DNA of 64,000 nt, taken from Croceivirga sp. Lineage in GTDB: Bacteria > Bacteroidota > Bacteroidia > Flavobacteriales > Flavobacteriaceae. Position 1 is the stretch's first letter, and every line of letters begins with the position of its first letter. Positions 17,500-26,672 of this stretch are shown piece by piece. The notes beneath the pieces are model-generated. The model was not told where the DNA came from. It did not search any database and saw only the letters and a program-made list of their open reading frames with translations. Both the position numbers and the translations under genes were made by a program. The stretch is from assembly GCA_028284285.1 (NCBI GenBank), contig JANQSA010000051.1, forward strand, positions 124,001-188,000. Direction: 5' to 3'.

Positions 17500-17553
17500 A
17501 TGAAAGCAACAATTACACATCATCATATCGGTATCATCGCTCAAGCGAGGTAA
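17500..17553 (+). CDS. hisL: Histidine operon leader peptide
   Basis: 17-codon frame MKATITHHHIGIIAQAR ending TAA at 17551. Three His codons in a row (CAT at 17518-17526) sit upstream of alternative RNA hairpins and a T-run terminator, and the next genes are the his operon. Ribosome stalling at the His codons when charged tRNA-His is scarce would allow the antiterminator. The peptide itself needs no function. Confidence 0.85.
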   Translation: MKATITHHHIGIIAQAR

Positions 17554-17608
17554 CGATATTTTGTCTGTGTCAAAATAACCTAACCCGTTTGAGCAATCAA
17601 ACGGGTTT
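17525..17608 (+). promoter_or_regulatory. Histidine attenuator (alternative RNA hairpins)
   Basis: Three competing structures can be drawn. The pause/anti-antiterminator pairs ATATCG (17525-17530) with CGATAT (17554-17559), with an inner TCGC/GCGA stem. The antiterminator pairs GCTCAAGCG (17539-17547) with CGTTTGAGC (17586-17594), nine pairs with one G-U, and encloses a small hairpin at 17557-17577. The terminator at 17582-17607 shares the CGTTTGA strand. A ribosome stalled on the His codons would leave 17539-17547 free and favour read-through; one reaching the stop at 17551 would mask it and favour termination. Confidence 0.8.
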
Positions 17609-17615
17609 ATTTTTT
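17582..17615 (+). terminator. Attenuator terminator of the his operon
   Basis: AACCCGTTTGA-GCAA-TCAAACGGGTT is a perfect 11-bp stem with a 4-base loop, followed by TATTTTTTT. It is a strong intrinsic terminator placed before hisG and after the His leader peptide. Confidence 0.88.
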
Positions 17616-17618
17616 TAT

Positions 17619-17778
17619 GAACTCATTTAGACTTTTTGGATTGAAGCGAAAATCAGGTGTTTTTTGTCTGAGCGAAGGCTTTTTTGAGTTGCATAGCAGG
17701 GCTACGGAAGGAAAAAAAGACAAAAAGTGGGCGAAAAAGAGCGATTTTTTAGCCAATTGAAAAAGTCTAAATGAGTTC
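17619..17778. repeat. 160-bp inverted-repeat element between his attenuator and hisG
   Basis: Begins with a 19-base arm, GAACTCATTTAGACTTTTT (17619), whose exact reverse complement ends at 17778; pairing continues imperfectly inward to a GC-richer centre near 17690-17705. TAT flanks the element on both sides (17616-17618 and 17779-17781), as expected of a short target duplication. It has no coding capacity. It resembles a miniature inverted-repeat element or a large structured RNA in the his mRNA leader. Confidence 0.7.
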
Positions 17779-17856
17779 TATAGATAGTTTTCTGGCGATA
17801 TCGTATCGCTGGTTCAAAAAGGGTAGAAATAAAGAATAGCAACAGAACCTAAGGCA

Positions 17857-18714
17857 ATGACCAAAATCAGGATTGCAATCCAAAAGAGCGGGAGATTAAA
17901 CGAGGACTCCCTAAAAATTTTGAAGGACTGCGGTATTTCCATTGACAATGGCAAGGACCAACTAAAAGCCAATGCCAGGAACTTCCCCATGGAGGTATTT
18001 TACCTGCGTAATGGGGATATTCCGCAATATTTAAAAGACGGCGTGGTAGACCTTGCCATTATTGGCGAGAACATTCTTGTAGAAAAAGGAGAGGGAATAG
18101 CCATTGCGGAAAAGCTCAATTTTTCCAAATGCAAAGTGGCTATGGCGATTCCAAAGTCCAAAGAATACGCTTCTTTCAAGGATTTTGAAGGAAAGCGTAT
18201 TGCCACATCCTATCCTAATACCGTACAAAAGTTTTTGGATGCAAAAGGAATTAAAGCAGATCTGCATATTATTAACGGCTCTGTAGAGATCGCTCCAAAT
18301 ATTGGATTGGCGGATGCCATTTGTGATATCGTCTCCAGTGGCAGCACACTGTTTAAAAACAACCTTAAAGAAGTAGAAGTCCTCTTGCACAGTGAAGCGG
18401 TCCTGGCAATTTCTCCGAAAATAAATGAAGAACGGAAAGCGATTTTGGAACGACTACAATTTCGGATTCAATCGGTATTACAAGCCCGGAAAAATAGATA
18501 TGTACTTATGAATGTTCCTGATGACAAACTGGAAGAGATCATAGCCATTTTACCTGGAATGCGCAGTCCAACCGTTGTACCACTTGCGGAAAAGGGTTGG
18601 AATTCCGTCCATACGGTGATCAATAAAGATAAGTTCTGGGAAGTGATCGATGAATTGAAAAGCACTGGAGCTGAAGGAATCTTGGTATGCCCAATCGAAA
18701 AAATGGTGCTGTAA
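17857..18714 (+). CDS. hisG: ATP phosphoribosyltransferase (long form)
   Basis: First step of histidine synthesis, joining ATP and PRPP. 285 residues, so the long form with its own C-terminal ACT-like regulatory domain (about 210-285), and no HisZ needed. The N-terminus RIAIQKSGRLNEDSL and the PRPP loop ICDIVSSGSTLFKNNL are characteristic. It is the first gene after the attenuator; its stop TAA overlaps the hisD ATG (TAATG). Long-form HisG is usually feedback-inhibited by histidine through the C-terminal domain. Confidence 0.96.
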   Translation: MTKIRIAIQKSGRLNEDSLKILKDCGISIDNGKDQLKANARNFPMEVFYLRNGDIPQYLKDGVVDLAIIGENILVEKGEGIAIAEKLNFSKCKVAMAIPKSKEYASFKDFEGKRIATSYPNTVQKFLDAKGIKADLHIINGSVEIAPNIGLADAICDIVSSGSTLFKNNLKEVEVLLHSEAVLAISPKINEERKAILERLQFRIQSVLQARKNRYVLMNVPDDKLEEIIAILPGMRSPTVVPLAEKGWNSVHTVINKDKFWEVIDELKSTGAEGILVCPIEKMVL

Positions 18715-20000
18715 TGAAGAAATATGTTAATCCGAAATCCTCCGAATGGGCTAAAATTCTTTCCAGGCCTACACAATCGTTTGAGGCTATTGAACCTGTG
18801 GTACGCGAAATATTTGAAAAAGTCAAAAGCGAGGGAGATAATGCTCTAAAAACGTATACGCAAAGATTTGACGGGGTGAACCTTACCGATTTCCGGGTAT
18901 CGGAAAAAGAAATATCGGAAGCAACCGGAAAGGTTTCGGAAGAACTGAAAAGTGCTATTGAAACGGCTCGTGGCAATATTACCAAATTCCATGCAGCTCA
19001 AAGAACGGACAAAGTAAGCACGGAAACGATGCCTGGGGTCCAATGCTGGCAGGAGAAACGGCCCATACAAAAGGTGGGGCTATATATCCCCGGGGGATCT
19101 GCGCCTTTGTTTTCTACAATATTGATGTTGGCTATTCCTGCAAAACTAGCGGGCTGTGAGGAAATTGTAGTATGCAGTCCTCCGGATAAAGGCGGGAAGC
19201 TCAACCCCGTGATTTTGTACACAGCCCAATTGTGCGGGGTTACAAAGATCTTTAAGGTAGGGGGAATTCAGGCTATCGCCGGGATGACATTGGGAACGGA
19301 GACCATCCCAAAGGTGTTCAAAATATTTGGGCCTGGCAATCAATACGTTACTGTTGCTAAACAATGGGCAACAAAAATGGGTGTGGCTATTGATATGCCG
19401 GCAGGACCCAGTGAATTGCTGGTGGTGGCGGATACTACCGCAAACCCTGCTTTCGTAGCATCCGACCTATTGAGCCAGGCAGAGCACGGGATAGATAGTC
19501 AGGTGATATTGATTTCAACATCGGCAGAATTGCTGGATAAGGTTGAAAAGGAGTTAGAAAATCAGCTTGCGGCGTTACCAAGACAAGAAATCGCAAGACA
19601 AGCAATTGCCCATAGCCGAATGATATTAGTTAAGGACGATAACACGGCTTTGGCAGTTATTAATGAGTACGGTCCGGAACATTATATTGTTTGTGTTGAA
19701 AATGAAGACTTTTATATTCAAAACACGGTTAACGCGGGTTCAGTGTTCATTGGAAATTATACCCCGGAGAGTGTTGGGGACTACGCATCAGGTACCAATC
19801 ATACCTTACCTACTAACGGCTACGCCAAACAATACAGCGGAGTTAATCTCGATAGCTTTATGAAAAGTATGACCTTCCAAAAATTAAGCAAGGAAGGGAT
19901 TCAAAACATTGGTAAGAGTGTGGAACTTATGGCTGAGGCCGAAGGCTTACAAGCCCACAAAAATGCAGTGACTTTGCGATTGAAGGAGTTGGATTTTTAA
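18714..20000 (+). CDS. hisD: Histidinol dehydrogenase
   Basis: Last two oxidations to L-histidine, zinc and NAD dependent. 428 residues from the ATG at 18714, chosen because it gives the TAATG overlap with hisG; the open frame begins earlier at 18687. Family motifs: GLYIPGGSAPLFSTILM, FGPGNQYVTVAKQWA, the DMPAGPSELLV loop, and the catalytic Glu-His of YGPEHYIV; the C-terminal YASGTNHTLPTNGYAKQYSG also matches. Second gene of the his operon. Confidence 0.97.
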   Translation: MKKYVNPKSSEWAKILSRPTQSFEAIEPVVREIFEKVKSEGDNALKTYTQRFDGVNLTDFRVSEKEISEATGKVSEELKSAIETARGNITKFHAAQRTDKVSTETMPGVQCWQEKRPIQKVGLYIPGGSAPLFSTILMLAIPAKLAGCEEIVVCSPPDKGGKLNPVILYTAQLCGVTKIFKVGGIQAIAGMTLGTETIPKVFKIFGPGNQYVTVAKQWATKMGVAIDMPAGPSELLVVADTTANPAFVASDLLSQAEHGIDSQVILISTSAELLDKVEKELENQLAALPRQEIARQAIAHSRMILVKDDNTALAVINEYGPEHYIVCVENEDFYIQNTVNAGSVFIGNYTPESVGDYASGTNHTLPTNGYAKQYSGVNLDSFMKSMTFQKLSKEGIQNIGKSVELMAEAEGLQAHKNAVTLRLKELDF

Positions 20001-20019
20001 AGCAGTTGAAAATACTACA

Positions 20020-21066
20020 ATGCAACAATTTGAACTAAATAATGTAGTAAGAGAAAATGTAAAAAGCCTTACGCCCTATTCCTCCGCTCGTGATGAATTC
20101 AAAGATTTTGATTCCGATATGGTGTTTTTGGATGCCAATGAAAGCCCCTATGACAACGGAACAAATCGTTATCCTGATCCCCATCAAAATACCGTGAAAA
20201 AGAAGATTACCCAACAGAAAGGGATTAAACAGGCACAAATCCTTTTGGGAAATGGTAGTGATGAAGTTTTAGACCTCATTTTCCGGGTATTTTGCGAACC
20301 CAATCAGGACAACATCATCACACTGCCACCCACCTATGGCATGTACAAGGTGCTGGCTTCGGTAAATGCCGTTGAAAACAGGGAGGTGTGGCTGACATCA
20401 GATTTTCAACCTGATGTTTCGGCTATTTTAGAACAGGTGGATGCTGCTACCAAACTCCTTTTTATATGTTCGCCCAATAATCCCACAGGGAATACCATGA
20501 GTGAAGGCATCATTACATCATTATTACGCCAATTCCCCGGGATAGTGGTGATCGATGAAGCTTATGTGGATTTCACGGCAACCTCCTCCTGGATAAACAC
20601 ACTGGATCAATTTCCCAACCTAGTTGTGACCCAAACGCTTTCCAAAGCCTATGGTATGGCCGGTATTCGCCTGGGCATGTGTTTTGCCGCCAAAGCGATT
20701 ATTGACCTCCTGAAAAAGGTAAAACCACCCTATAATGTAAATCAGCTGACCCAGGACCAGGCGCTTCATGGTTTTGGAAATCAGGAAGCGGTTGTGGCAC
20801 ATGTACAAGAAATTCTTTTGGAAAGGGAGCAACTTTTTCAGGCGTTGGATGCGTTGCATTTTGTACAAGAGTGTTTTCCTTCCGATGCTAACTTTATCCT
20901 GGTTAGAGTAGATGATGCCAACTTACGTTACAAACAACTATTGACGAAGGGAATTGTGGTACGTAATCGTAGTAATCAACCTTTATGTGAAAACACTTTG
21001 CGCTTTACGGTCGGTACCCCTGCGGAAAACGAAAAATTAATTCAAGTACTAAAAACACTGGAGTAA
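20020..21066 (+). CDS. hisC: Histidinol-phosphate aminotransferase
   Basis: Fold-type I PLP aminotransferase, 348 residues. Substrate/PLP motifs: LDANESPYD near the N-terminus, SPNNPTGN, the VIDEAYVDF Asp, and the PLP Lys in [13 protein letters not shown]. Its TAA overlaps the hisB ATG (TAATG), consistent with translational coupling. It is 19 bp after hisD. Confidence 0.96.
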   Translation: MQQFELNNVVRENVKSLTPYSSARDEFKDFDSDMVFLDANESPYDNGTNRYPDPHQNTVKKKITQQKGIKQAQILLGNGSDEVLDLIFRVFCEPNQDNIITLPPTYGMYKVLASVNAVENREVWLTSDFQPDVSAILEQVDAATKLLFICSPNNPTGNTMSEGIITSLLRQFPGIVVIDEAYVDFTATSSWINTLDQFPNLVVTQTLSKAYGMAGIRLGMCFAAKAIIDLLKKVKPPYNVNQLTQDQALHGFGNQEAVVAHVQEILLEREQLFQALDALHFVQECFPSDANFILVRVDDANLRYKQLLTKGIVVRNRSNQPLCENTLRFTVGTPAENEKLIQVLKTLE

Positions 21067-22202
21067 TGGCAGAGCGACTTCTTTTTATAGATCGGGATGG
21101 GACCTTAATCAAGGAAACTCAGGATGAGCAGATTGATGCTTATGAAAAAGTGGTATTCTATCCTGGTGTCTTTTCATACCTGGGCCGGATTGCCCGGGAA
21201 CTGGACTTCAAATTGATCATGGTGACGAATCAGGATGGGTTGGGGACCGATATCTTCCCTGAGCATACGTTTTGGCCTGTTCATGATTTTATTGTGAGAT
21301 CGTTCGAAAATGAAGGGATCGTTTTTGACGCCGTGCACATTGATACCACCTTTCCCGACGAAAATGCGCCGACACGAAAACCGGGAACGGGTATGCTTAC
21401 CGACTACTTTTCGGAAGAGTACGACCTTGAAAATTCCTTTGTGATCGGAGACCGTCTTACCGATATGGAATTGGCCAAAAACCTTGGAGCCAAAGGAATT
21501 TTTATTAACGATGAAACCCGTCTGGGTACTAGTGAAATTTCAGTCTCCGAAAAGGATCTTCAGCAGCATATTGCTTTGGAAACCAACGATTGGCAAAAGA
21601 TATATGCGTTTCTTACCCTGGAAGAACGTGTTGCGTCCATAACGCGGAAAACCAAAGAAACGGATATTCAAATTCAGTTAAATCTTGACGGAACCGGGAA
21701 GGCAGATATTCACACCGGGCTTAAATTCTTTGATCATATGTTAGATCAACTGGCTCGACACGGGCAGTTGGATTTAACGATAACGGTTAATGGGGATCTT
21801 GAAGTAGATGAGCACCATACCATAGAAGATACGGCTATCGCTTTGGGCAAGGTCTTCCACCAGGCTCTGGGCAGCAAATTAGGGATAGAACGCTATGGAT
21901 TTAGCCTCCCTATGGATGATTGCCTGGCACAAGTAGCGCTGGACTTCGGAGGAAGAAGCTGGCTGGTCTGGGAAGCCGATTTCAAAAGGGAAAAAGTAGG
22001 GGATATGCCTACGGAGATGTTCCTGCATTTTTTCAAATCCTTTTCGGATGGTGCAAGGGCCAACCTCAATATTAAAGCCGAGGGAACCAACGAGCATCAC
22101 AAAATAGAAGCCATTTTCAAGGCTTTTGCCAAGGCGATAAAAATGGCGGTAAAACGGGATGTTCAAAAGATGGTATTACCCAGCACTAAAGGAATGTTAT
22201 GA
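21066..22202 (+). CDS. hisB: Bifunctional histidinol-phosphatase / imidazoleglycerol-phosphate dehydratase
   Basis: 378 residues with two fused enzymes. Residues 1-165 are a HAD phosphatase: FIDRDGTLI with both nucleophile/acid Asp residues, MVTNQDG, and [12 protein letters not shown]. Residues about 190-378 are the dehydratase, with the repeated metal-binding HHTIED / EHHKIE motifs and [12 protein letters not shown]. The order phosphatase-dehydratase is the enterobacterial-type fusion. It overlaps hisC by one base and hisH by four (ATGA). Confidence 0.97.
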   Translation: MAERLLFIDRDGTLIKETQDEQIDAYEKVVFYPGVFSYLGRIARELDFKLIMVTNQDGLGTDIFPEHTFWPVHDFIVRSFENEGIVFDAVHIDTTFPDENAPTRKPGTGMLTDYFSEEYDLENSFVIGDRLTDMELAKNLGAKGIFINDETRLGTSEISVSEKDLQQHIALETNDWQKIYAFLTLEERVASITRKTKETDIQIQLNLDGTGKADIHTGLKFFDHMLDQLARHGQLDLTITVNGDLEVDEHHTIEDTAIALGKVFHQALGSKLGIERYGFSLPMDDCLAQVALDFGGRSWLVWEADFKREKVGDMPTEMFLHFFKSFSDGARANLNIKAEGTNEHHKIEAIFKAFAKAIKMAVKRDVQKMVLPSTKGML

Positions 22203-22777
22203 AAGTAATTATTATTGATTATGGAGCAGGGAACATTCAAAGCATCAAATTCGCATTTCAGCGACTGGGGGTTGAAGCGGTGCTTACTAACCATCCTGAA
22301 ACCATTCAAAAAGCAGATAGGGTAATTTTTCCCGGTGTAGGTGAAGCCAGTAGTGCGATGAACAAGCTTTGGGAGAGTGGCGTACACGATTTGATCCCGG
22401 TATTGCATCAGCCCGTTTTGGGGATTTGTCTGGGTATGCAGTTGATGTGCAATTCCTCGGAAGAAGGAAACACCACAGGACTGGGGATTTTTGATACTGC
22501 AGTGGTAAAGTTCAATTCCGGAGTGAAAGTTCCCCAGATCGGTTGGAACAAAATCGAACATCTAAGATCACCGCTGTTTAGGGGATTGAATGAAGATTTT
22601 ATCTATCTGGTGCACAGTTTTTACGCCCCTAAAGCAGCAGAAACTATCGCCACCTGTTCTTACGGATTGGACTACAGTGCTGCTTTACACAAAGACAACT
22701 TTTACGGGGTGCAGTTTCATCCCGAAAAATCAGGGGAATACGGGGCTAAAATTTTAGAGAACTTTATCAACTTATGA
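22199..22777 (+). CDS. hisH: Imidazole glycerol phosphate synthase, glutaminase subunit
   Basis: 192-residue class I glutamine amidotransferase that supplies ammonia to HisF. Catalytic Cys in [10 protein letters not shown] and the His/Glu pair in VQFHPEKSG are present; the N-terminus IIDYGAGNI is typical. It overlaps hisB by 4 bp and the GNAT gene by 4 bp. Its partner hisF is over 2 kb downstream, separated by genes that are not part of the pathway. Confidence 0.97.
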   Translation: MKVIIIDYGAGNIQSIKFAFQRLGVEAVLTNHPETIQKADRVIFPGVGEASSAMNKLWESGVHDLIPVLHQPVLGICLGMQLMCNSSEEGNTTGLGIFDTAVVKFNSGVKVPQIGWNKIEHLRSPLFRGLNEDFIYLVHSFYAPKAAETIATCSYGLDYSAALHKDNFYGVQFHPEKSGEYGAKILENFINL

Positions 22778-23199
22778 GTTCTGGAGAGATATATATTACT
22801 ACGGATAGGGCAAAAATTGATATTGTCTTTGTGCATCAGTATCTGTCCGAAGAAGCCTACTGGTCAAAAGGAAGAAGCCTGGAAGATGTGAAAAAGTCTA
22901 TTGAAAATTCGCTTTGCTTTGGGATTTATGAAGGTAGTTCCAAGAGCCAAATAGGCTTTGCTCGGGTGGCAACAGACTATGTTGTATTTGCGTGGATAAT
23001 GGACCTTTTTATTGACAAAAGATACCGTGGATTAGGGTATTCGAAAAAGCTTGTATCGGCAATTATCAACCACAATAAGCTAAAAAATGTAAATGGGTTC
23101 GGATTGCGGACCGAAGATGCGCAGGGCCTGTATAGTCGATTTGGATTTGGTCAAATTCCTAATCCTGACACATGGATGTTTAAAAAGAACACCGCATGA
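22774..23199 (+). CDS. GNAT N-acetyltransferase inserted in the his operon
   Basis: 141 residues. The GNAT core is visible: [19 protein letters not shown] gives the acetyl-CoA binding loop (RGLGYS, of the Q/RxxGxG/A type), and [18 protein letters not shown] gives the C-terminal strand-helix. It overlaps hisH and hisA by 4 bp each, so it is fully cotranscribed and coupled with the his genes. The substrate is unknown; the tight packing suggests long-standing membership rather than recent insertion. No motif links it to a named acetyltransferase. Confidence 0.88.
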   Translation: MSSGEIYITTDRAKIDIVFVHQYLSEEAYWSKGRSLEDVKKSIENSLCFGIYEGSSKSQIGFARVATDYVVFAWIMDLFIDKRYRGLGYSKKLVSAIINHNKLKNVNGFGLRTEDAQGLYSRFGFGQIPNPDTWMFKKNTA

Positions 23200-23978
23200 G
23201 AATTATTCCGGCCATAGATATTATCGAGGGCAAATGCGTTCGCCTTACCAAAGGGGATTACGACACAAAAAAGGTATATAATGAAGATCCCTTGGAAGTC
23301 GCCAAACAATTCGAGGACCATGGGATACAGTACCTACATTTGGTGGATCTGGACGGCGCGAAATCCAAACATATCGTAAACTATAAAGTGTTGGAGCAGA
23401 TTGCCTCCAAAACAGATCTGAAAATAGACTTTGGCGGTGGGTTGAAAACAGATGAGGACTTACACATAGCCTTTGAAAGTGGCGCCCATCAAATAACAGG
23501 GGGAAGTATCGCGGTAAAAGACGCACCCACCTTTTTAAGCTGGTTAACAACCTATGGCCCAGAGAAGATCATTTTAGGCGCCGACGTTAAAGATGAGAAA
23601 ATAGCGGTTTCCGGATGGCAGGAGGAATCGGAAGTTGCCTTGATCCCTTTTGTAAAACAATTTCAAAAAAAAGGAGGCCGTTATGTGATCTGTACCGATA
23701 TTGCTAAAGATGGCATGCTGGAAGGTCCTTCGTTTGAATTGTATCAGAAGGTAGTAAAAGAAACTAAAGTGCATCGCACAGAGATCGGGCCAAGTGGCGT
23801 AGAAGATTTTGAAGAAATAGGTATTCGATTAATAGCTAGCGGCGGAATTTCTGCCTATGAAGAATTGCCCAGGCTCAAGAAAATCGGCTGCGAAGGGGTC
23901 ATCATTGGAAAAGCAATCTATGAAAATCGGATTTCCTTAAAACAATTGGAACACCATATTCTGGAAAATGGAGGATAG
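23196..23978 (+). CDS. hisA: Phosphoribosylformimino-5-aminoimidazole carboxamide ribotide isomerase
   Basis: 260-residue TIM barrel. Catalytic Asp8 in [15 protein letters not shown] and the second Asp in [10 protein letters not shown] match HisA; the two phosphate-binding GG loops ([11 protein letters not shown] and [12 protein letters not shown]) are present. It overlaps the GNAT gene by 4 bp and the DinB-like gene by 11 bp. It is slightly longer than the usual 240-250 residues because of an insertion around residues 185-205. Confidence 0.96.
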   Translation: MRIIPAIDIIEGKCVRLTKGDYDTKKVYNEDPLEVAKQFEDHGIQYLHLVDLDGAKSKHIVNYKVLEQIASKTDLKIDFGGGLKTDEDLHIAFESGAHQITGGSIAVKDAPTFLSWLTTYGPEKIILGADVKDEKIAVSGWQEESEVALIPFVKQFQKKGGRYVICTDIAKDGMLEGPSFELYQKVVKETKVHRTEIGPSGVEDFEEIGIRLIASGGISAYEELPRLKKIGCEGVIIGKAIYENRISLKQLEHHILENGG

Positions 23979-24486
23979 TAAAAAATTTCAGGACGAGTTT
24001 ATCCAAAATGCCAGTTTTCGAATGGATGAAAGTCTACGTATGATTTCTATTGCCCTGGACGGTATTTCAGAAGAGCAGCTTTGGCAAAAACCCAATTCTT
24101 CGTTGAACAGTATGGGCAATTTAATCCTACATCTTTGCGGGAATATGACCCAATACGGTATCGCTTCCTTACGGGAAACGGAAGATACCCGGGATAGGGA
24201 TTTGGAGTTTTCCGTGGAAGGGGGACTAACCAAAACGGAATTGCTAGCGCAACTCAAGGCTACCGTTAAGGCTGTAAAATCAACGTTTCAGGATATTTCG
24301 ACGCATCGTTTACTCAAGAAAAAGAAAGTTCAGGGATTTGAGTTTTCGGGAATAGGCAATATAGTACATGTGGTGGAGCATTTCTCCTATCATACCGGGC
24401 AAATTGCCTTTTGGGTAAAGCTGCTGAAGGATAAACAGCTGGGATTTTATGAGGGCCATGATTTGAATCAATTGAATGATGAATGA
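23968..24486 (+). CDS. DinB-family protein
   Basis: 172 residues, mostly helical; it starts inside the hisA tail (11-bp overlap). The pattern of metal-ligand His residues, NLILHLCGN and [17 protein letters not shown], is that of the DinB/YfiT-like four-helix bundle (DUF1572-like). Members include thiol-S-transferases such as bacillithiol transferases and proteins of unknown role. The histidine link is positional only. Immediately downstream is a CCCTGAA hairpin and then a GIY-YIG gene. Confidence 0.85.
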   Translation: MEDSKKFQDEFIQNASFRMDESLRMISIALDGISEEQLWQKPNSSLNSMGNLILHLCGNMTQYGIASLRETEDTRDRDLEFSVEGGLTKTELLAQLKATVKAVKSTFQDISTHRLLKKKKVQGFEFSGIGNIVHVVEHFSYHTGQIAFWVKLLKDKQLGFYEGHDLNQLNDE

Positions 24487-24491
24487 CATCA

Positions 24492-24510
24492 CCCTGAACT
24501 TGTTTCAGGG
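24492..24510. repeat. Hairpin left of GIY-YIG gene 1
   Basis: CCCTGAA-CTTGT-TTCAGGG, a 7-bp perfect stem 5 bp after the DinB-like stop. A weaker version of the same motif (CCTGA...TCAGG, 24818-24834) lies on the other side of the GIY-YIG gene. Confidence 0.6.
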
Positions 24511-24521
24511 TCGCATCAACA

Positions 24522-24800
24522 ATGCAGTTTAGTTTTGTGTACATAATGACCAATAAATATAGAACCACTTTTTATATAGGGGTAACCAACGACCTTTCTA
24601 GAAGAAGTAGGGAACATGCGTCGGGCGAAGGTTCAAAATTTGCCAAGAAATACAATTTGACTGATTTGGTTTATTTTGAAAAATTCTCCGACATTAATCA
24701 AGCAATAGCGAGAGAAAAGCAACTAAAGAATTGGCACCACGAATGGAAAGTCAATCTGATAAGAAAAATGAATCCAAAATTAGAAACACTGGATTATTAA
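24522..24800 (+). CDS. Small GIY-YIG endonuclease-like protein (copy 1)
   Basis: 92 residues, the whole being a minimal GIY-YIG domain: FVYIM and [10 protein letters not shown] supply the two Tyr motifs, then Arg in LSRRSREH, and the metal Glu in [11 protein letters not shown]. Proteins of this size (UPF0213/YhbQ-like) are common in Bacteroidota; their substrate is unclear. It lies within the his operon, between the DinB-like gene and hisF, flanked on both sides by CCTGA...TCAGG palindromes (24492-24510, 24818-24834). That flanking suggests arrival as a unit with its repeats. Confidence 0.88.
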   Translation: MQFSFVYIMTNKYRTTFYIGVTNDLSRRSREHASGEGSKFAKKYNLTDLVYFEKFSDINQAIAREKQLKNWHHEWKVNLIRKMNPKLETLDY

Positions 24801-24817
24801 TTAGAATGTTTTGTCAG

Positions 24818-24886
24818 CCTGATCCTATTTCAGGGGGCATTAAAATTAAAAATCACTCAAATGAGACTCCGAAACAAGTTCGGAGT
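24818..24886. repeat. Two hairpins between GIY-YIG gene 1 and hisF
   Basis: CCTGA-TCCTATT-TCAGG (24818-24834) and ACTCCGAA-ACAAG-TTCGGAGT (24866-24886, perfect 8-bp stem). The second ends 9 bp before the hisF ATG. They belong to the same type of dispersed palindromes as the one at 24492. Confidence 0.6.
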
Positions 24887-24895
24887 GACAAAAAT

Positions 24896-25651
24896 ATGTT
24901 AACCAAAAGAATCATCCCCTGCCTGGACATCAAAGACGGTAGAACCGTAAAAGGGGTCAATTTTGTGGATTTACGGGATGCGGGAGATCCTGTGGAATTG
25001 GCGCAACGCTATGCCGAGGAAGGAGCCGATGAGTTAGTATTTCTGGATATTTCGGCAACGGAGCAAAAGCGAAAAACCCTGGCCGATCTGGTATACCATG
25101 TCGCTGAAAAGTTAAATATCCCTTTTACCGTAGGAGGGGGAATACGTTCTGTTGAGGATGTTGATATTTTGTTGCAAAACGGAGCGGACAAGGTATCCAT
25201 TAATTCCTCTGCGGTAAAGCGCCCCCAATTGATTAACGAACTCGTAGCGAAATTTGGTTCCCAATGTATTGTTGTCGCCATTGATGCGAAGCAAATTGAG
25301 GGACAATGGAAAGTGCATTTGGTAGGAGGGAAGGTGCCAACGGATATCGATTTGTTCGAATGGGCCACAGAAGTGGAAAAACGGGGAGCAGGCGAAATTT
25401 TATTCACCAGTATGAACCATGATGGTACCAAAAACGGATTTGCGAATGCAGCACTGGCTCAACTTTCGGACTTGGTCAATATCCCGATAATCGCCTCCGG
25501 AGGGGCAGGGGAGATCCGGCATTTTTCGGATACCTTTACGCGAGGGAAAGCGGATGCCGCACTGGCGGCCAGCGTGTTTCATTTCAATGAAATACCGATC
25601 AAAGATTTGAAAAAGGAATTACAGGCGGAAGGAATTCCGGTTAGAATATGA
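24896..25651 (+). CDS. hisF: Imidazole glycerol phosphate synthase, cyclase subunit
   Basis: 251 residues from the ATG at 24896, which gives the canonical [20 protein letters not shown] start; the open frame extends upstream through repeat sequence to 24731 but that part is not protein-like. Catalytic Asp11 and the second Asp in [10 protein letters not shown] are present, with phosphate loops VGGGIRS and IASGGAGE. It forms the synthase with HisH. It is followed 81 bp later by hisIE. Confidence 0.97.
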   Translation: MLTKRIIPCLDIKDGRTVKGVNFVDLRDAGDPVELAQRYAEEGADELVFLDISATEQKRKTLADLVYHVAEKLNIPFTVGGGIRSVEDVDILLQNGADKVSINSSAVKRPQLINELVAKFGSQCIVVAIDAKQIEGQWKVHLVGGKVPTDIDLFEWATEVEKRGAGEILFTSMNHDGTKNGFANAALAQLSDLVNIPIIASGGAGEIRHFSDTFTRGKADAALAASVFHFNEIPIKDLKKELQAEGIPVRI

Positions 25652-25732
25652 TGATGTAAATCGTTGTGGGTTGATAGTTGTTTGTGAATTTGCGGAACGA
25701 ACAATGAACAACGGACAACAAACCACTAAAAG

Positions 25733-26329
25733 ATGAAAGTAAACTTCAACAAAAACCCGGACGGTCTCGTCCCTGCCATCATCCAGGATGCCATTACCAA
25801 AAATGTGCTGATGCTCGGCTATATGAATGAGGAAGCGCTGCAAAAGACCCGGGAGACTCAAAAAGTCACTTTCTATAGCCGAAGCAAACAACGCCTCTGG
25901 ACAAAAGGGGAGGAGAGTGGTAACTTTTTGAAATTGGTAGACCTAAAGGTGGATTGCGACCATGATACGCTTTTGATTTCGGTACATCCGTTAGGCCCCA
26001 CCTGCCATACCGGAACGGATACCTGTTGGGGTGAAAACAATGACCAGACGTTCGGATTCTTATCAAAACTAGAGGAAATTATCACCTCCAGACAGGAAAA
26101 CAAAGAAGACGAAAAGAGCTACGTAGCCTCCTTATTCCGAAAAGGGATCAACAAAATTGCCCAAAAAGTAGGGGAAGAAGCTGTAGAAACGGTGATAGAG
26201 GCTAAAGATGACAACGATGAGTTATTTTTAAACGAAAGCGCCGACCTTTTGTTTCATTTATTGATCTTATTAAAAGCCAAAGGTTTTGGATTACGCGATG
26301 TGGTGAGTGTTTTAGAAAAAAGGCACTAG
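25733..26329 (+). CDS. hisIE: Bifunctional phosphoribosyl-AMP cyclohydrolase / phosphoribosyl-ATP pyrophosphatase
   Basis: 198-residue fusion for steps 2 and 3 of the pathway. The HisI part (1-110) has MLGYMNEEAL, FYSRSKQRLWTKGE and the zinc-binding DCDHDTLL / GPTCHTGTDTCW Cys residues. The HisE part (about 115-198) has the all-helical SYVASLFRKGINKIAQKVGEEAVE and the acidic NESADLLFHLL metal motif. It is the last gene of the his operon; palindromic repeats start 27 bp after its stop. Confidence 0.97.
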   Translation: MKVNFNKNPDGLVPAIIQDAITKNVLMLGYMNEEALQKTRETQKVTFYSRSKQRLWTKGEESGNFLKLVDLKVDCDHDTLLISVHPLGPTCHTGTDTCWGENNDQTFGFLSKLEEIITSRQENKEDEKSYVASLFRKGINKIAQKVGEEAVETVIEAKDDNDELFLNESADLLFHLLILLKAKGFGLRDVVSVLEKRH

Positions 26330-26355
26330 AAATGGATGTTTTGTAAACAAATAGT

Positions 26356-26468
26356 GTCACTTCGAGTGGTTTTTGAGCACTCGCAGCGGTATCAAAAATT
26401 GTATCGAGAAGCTTGTATGCTATTGAATGTTCTCGATACGTCCTCCCTCGTCGGACACTCGAACTGAC
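26356..26468. repeat. Palindromic repeat family A, unit R1
   Basis: Outer arms GTCACTTCGAGT and ACTCGAACTGAC enclose inner arms GTATCGAGAA and TTCTCGATAC. This nested-hairpin plan is shared by units at 26520, 26985, 35304 (inverted) and 36554. The unit lies in the 343-bp gap between hisIE and GIY-YIG gene 2, which has no gene. Confidence 0.85.
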
Positions 26469-26519
26469 AGTTAAGGTATTTATAATGAAAATTCTATATT
26501 AACCCTTTTAAATGGTAAT

Positions 26520-26652
26520 GTCACTTCGAGTGTTTTTATTAGAACGAAGTGAAAATAAAAATGTATCGAGAAGCTTTGTAGCATAGCATGTTCTCGATAC
26601 CTGCCCTTACCTGGCCAGCAGGCATCCTCCTTCATCGGAGACTCGATCTGAC
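26520..26652. repeat. Palindromic repeat family A, unit R2
   Basis: Same plan as R1, same orientation, ending 20 bp before the GIY-YIG ATG. It shares a left half (CGAGTGTTTTTATTAGAACG and following) almost base for base with R3 at 26985. Between R1 and R2 (26469-26519) is a short ATGAAAATTCTATATTAA that resembles the beginning of the GIY-YIG gene, followed at once by a stop. Confidence 0.85.
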
Positions 26653-26672
26653 AGGATCTTGATTTAATTGGC

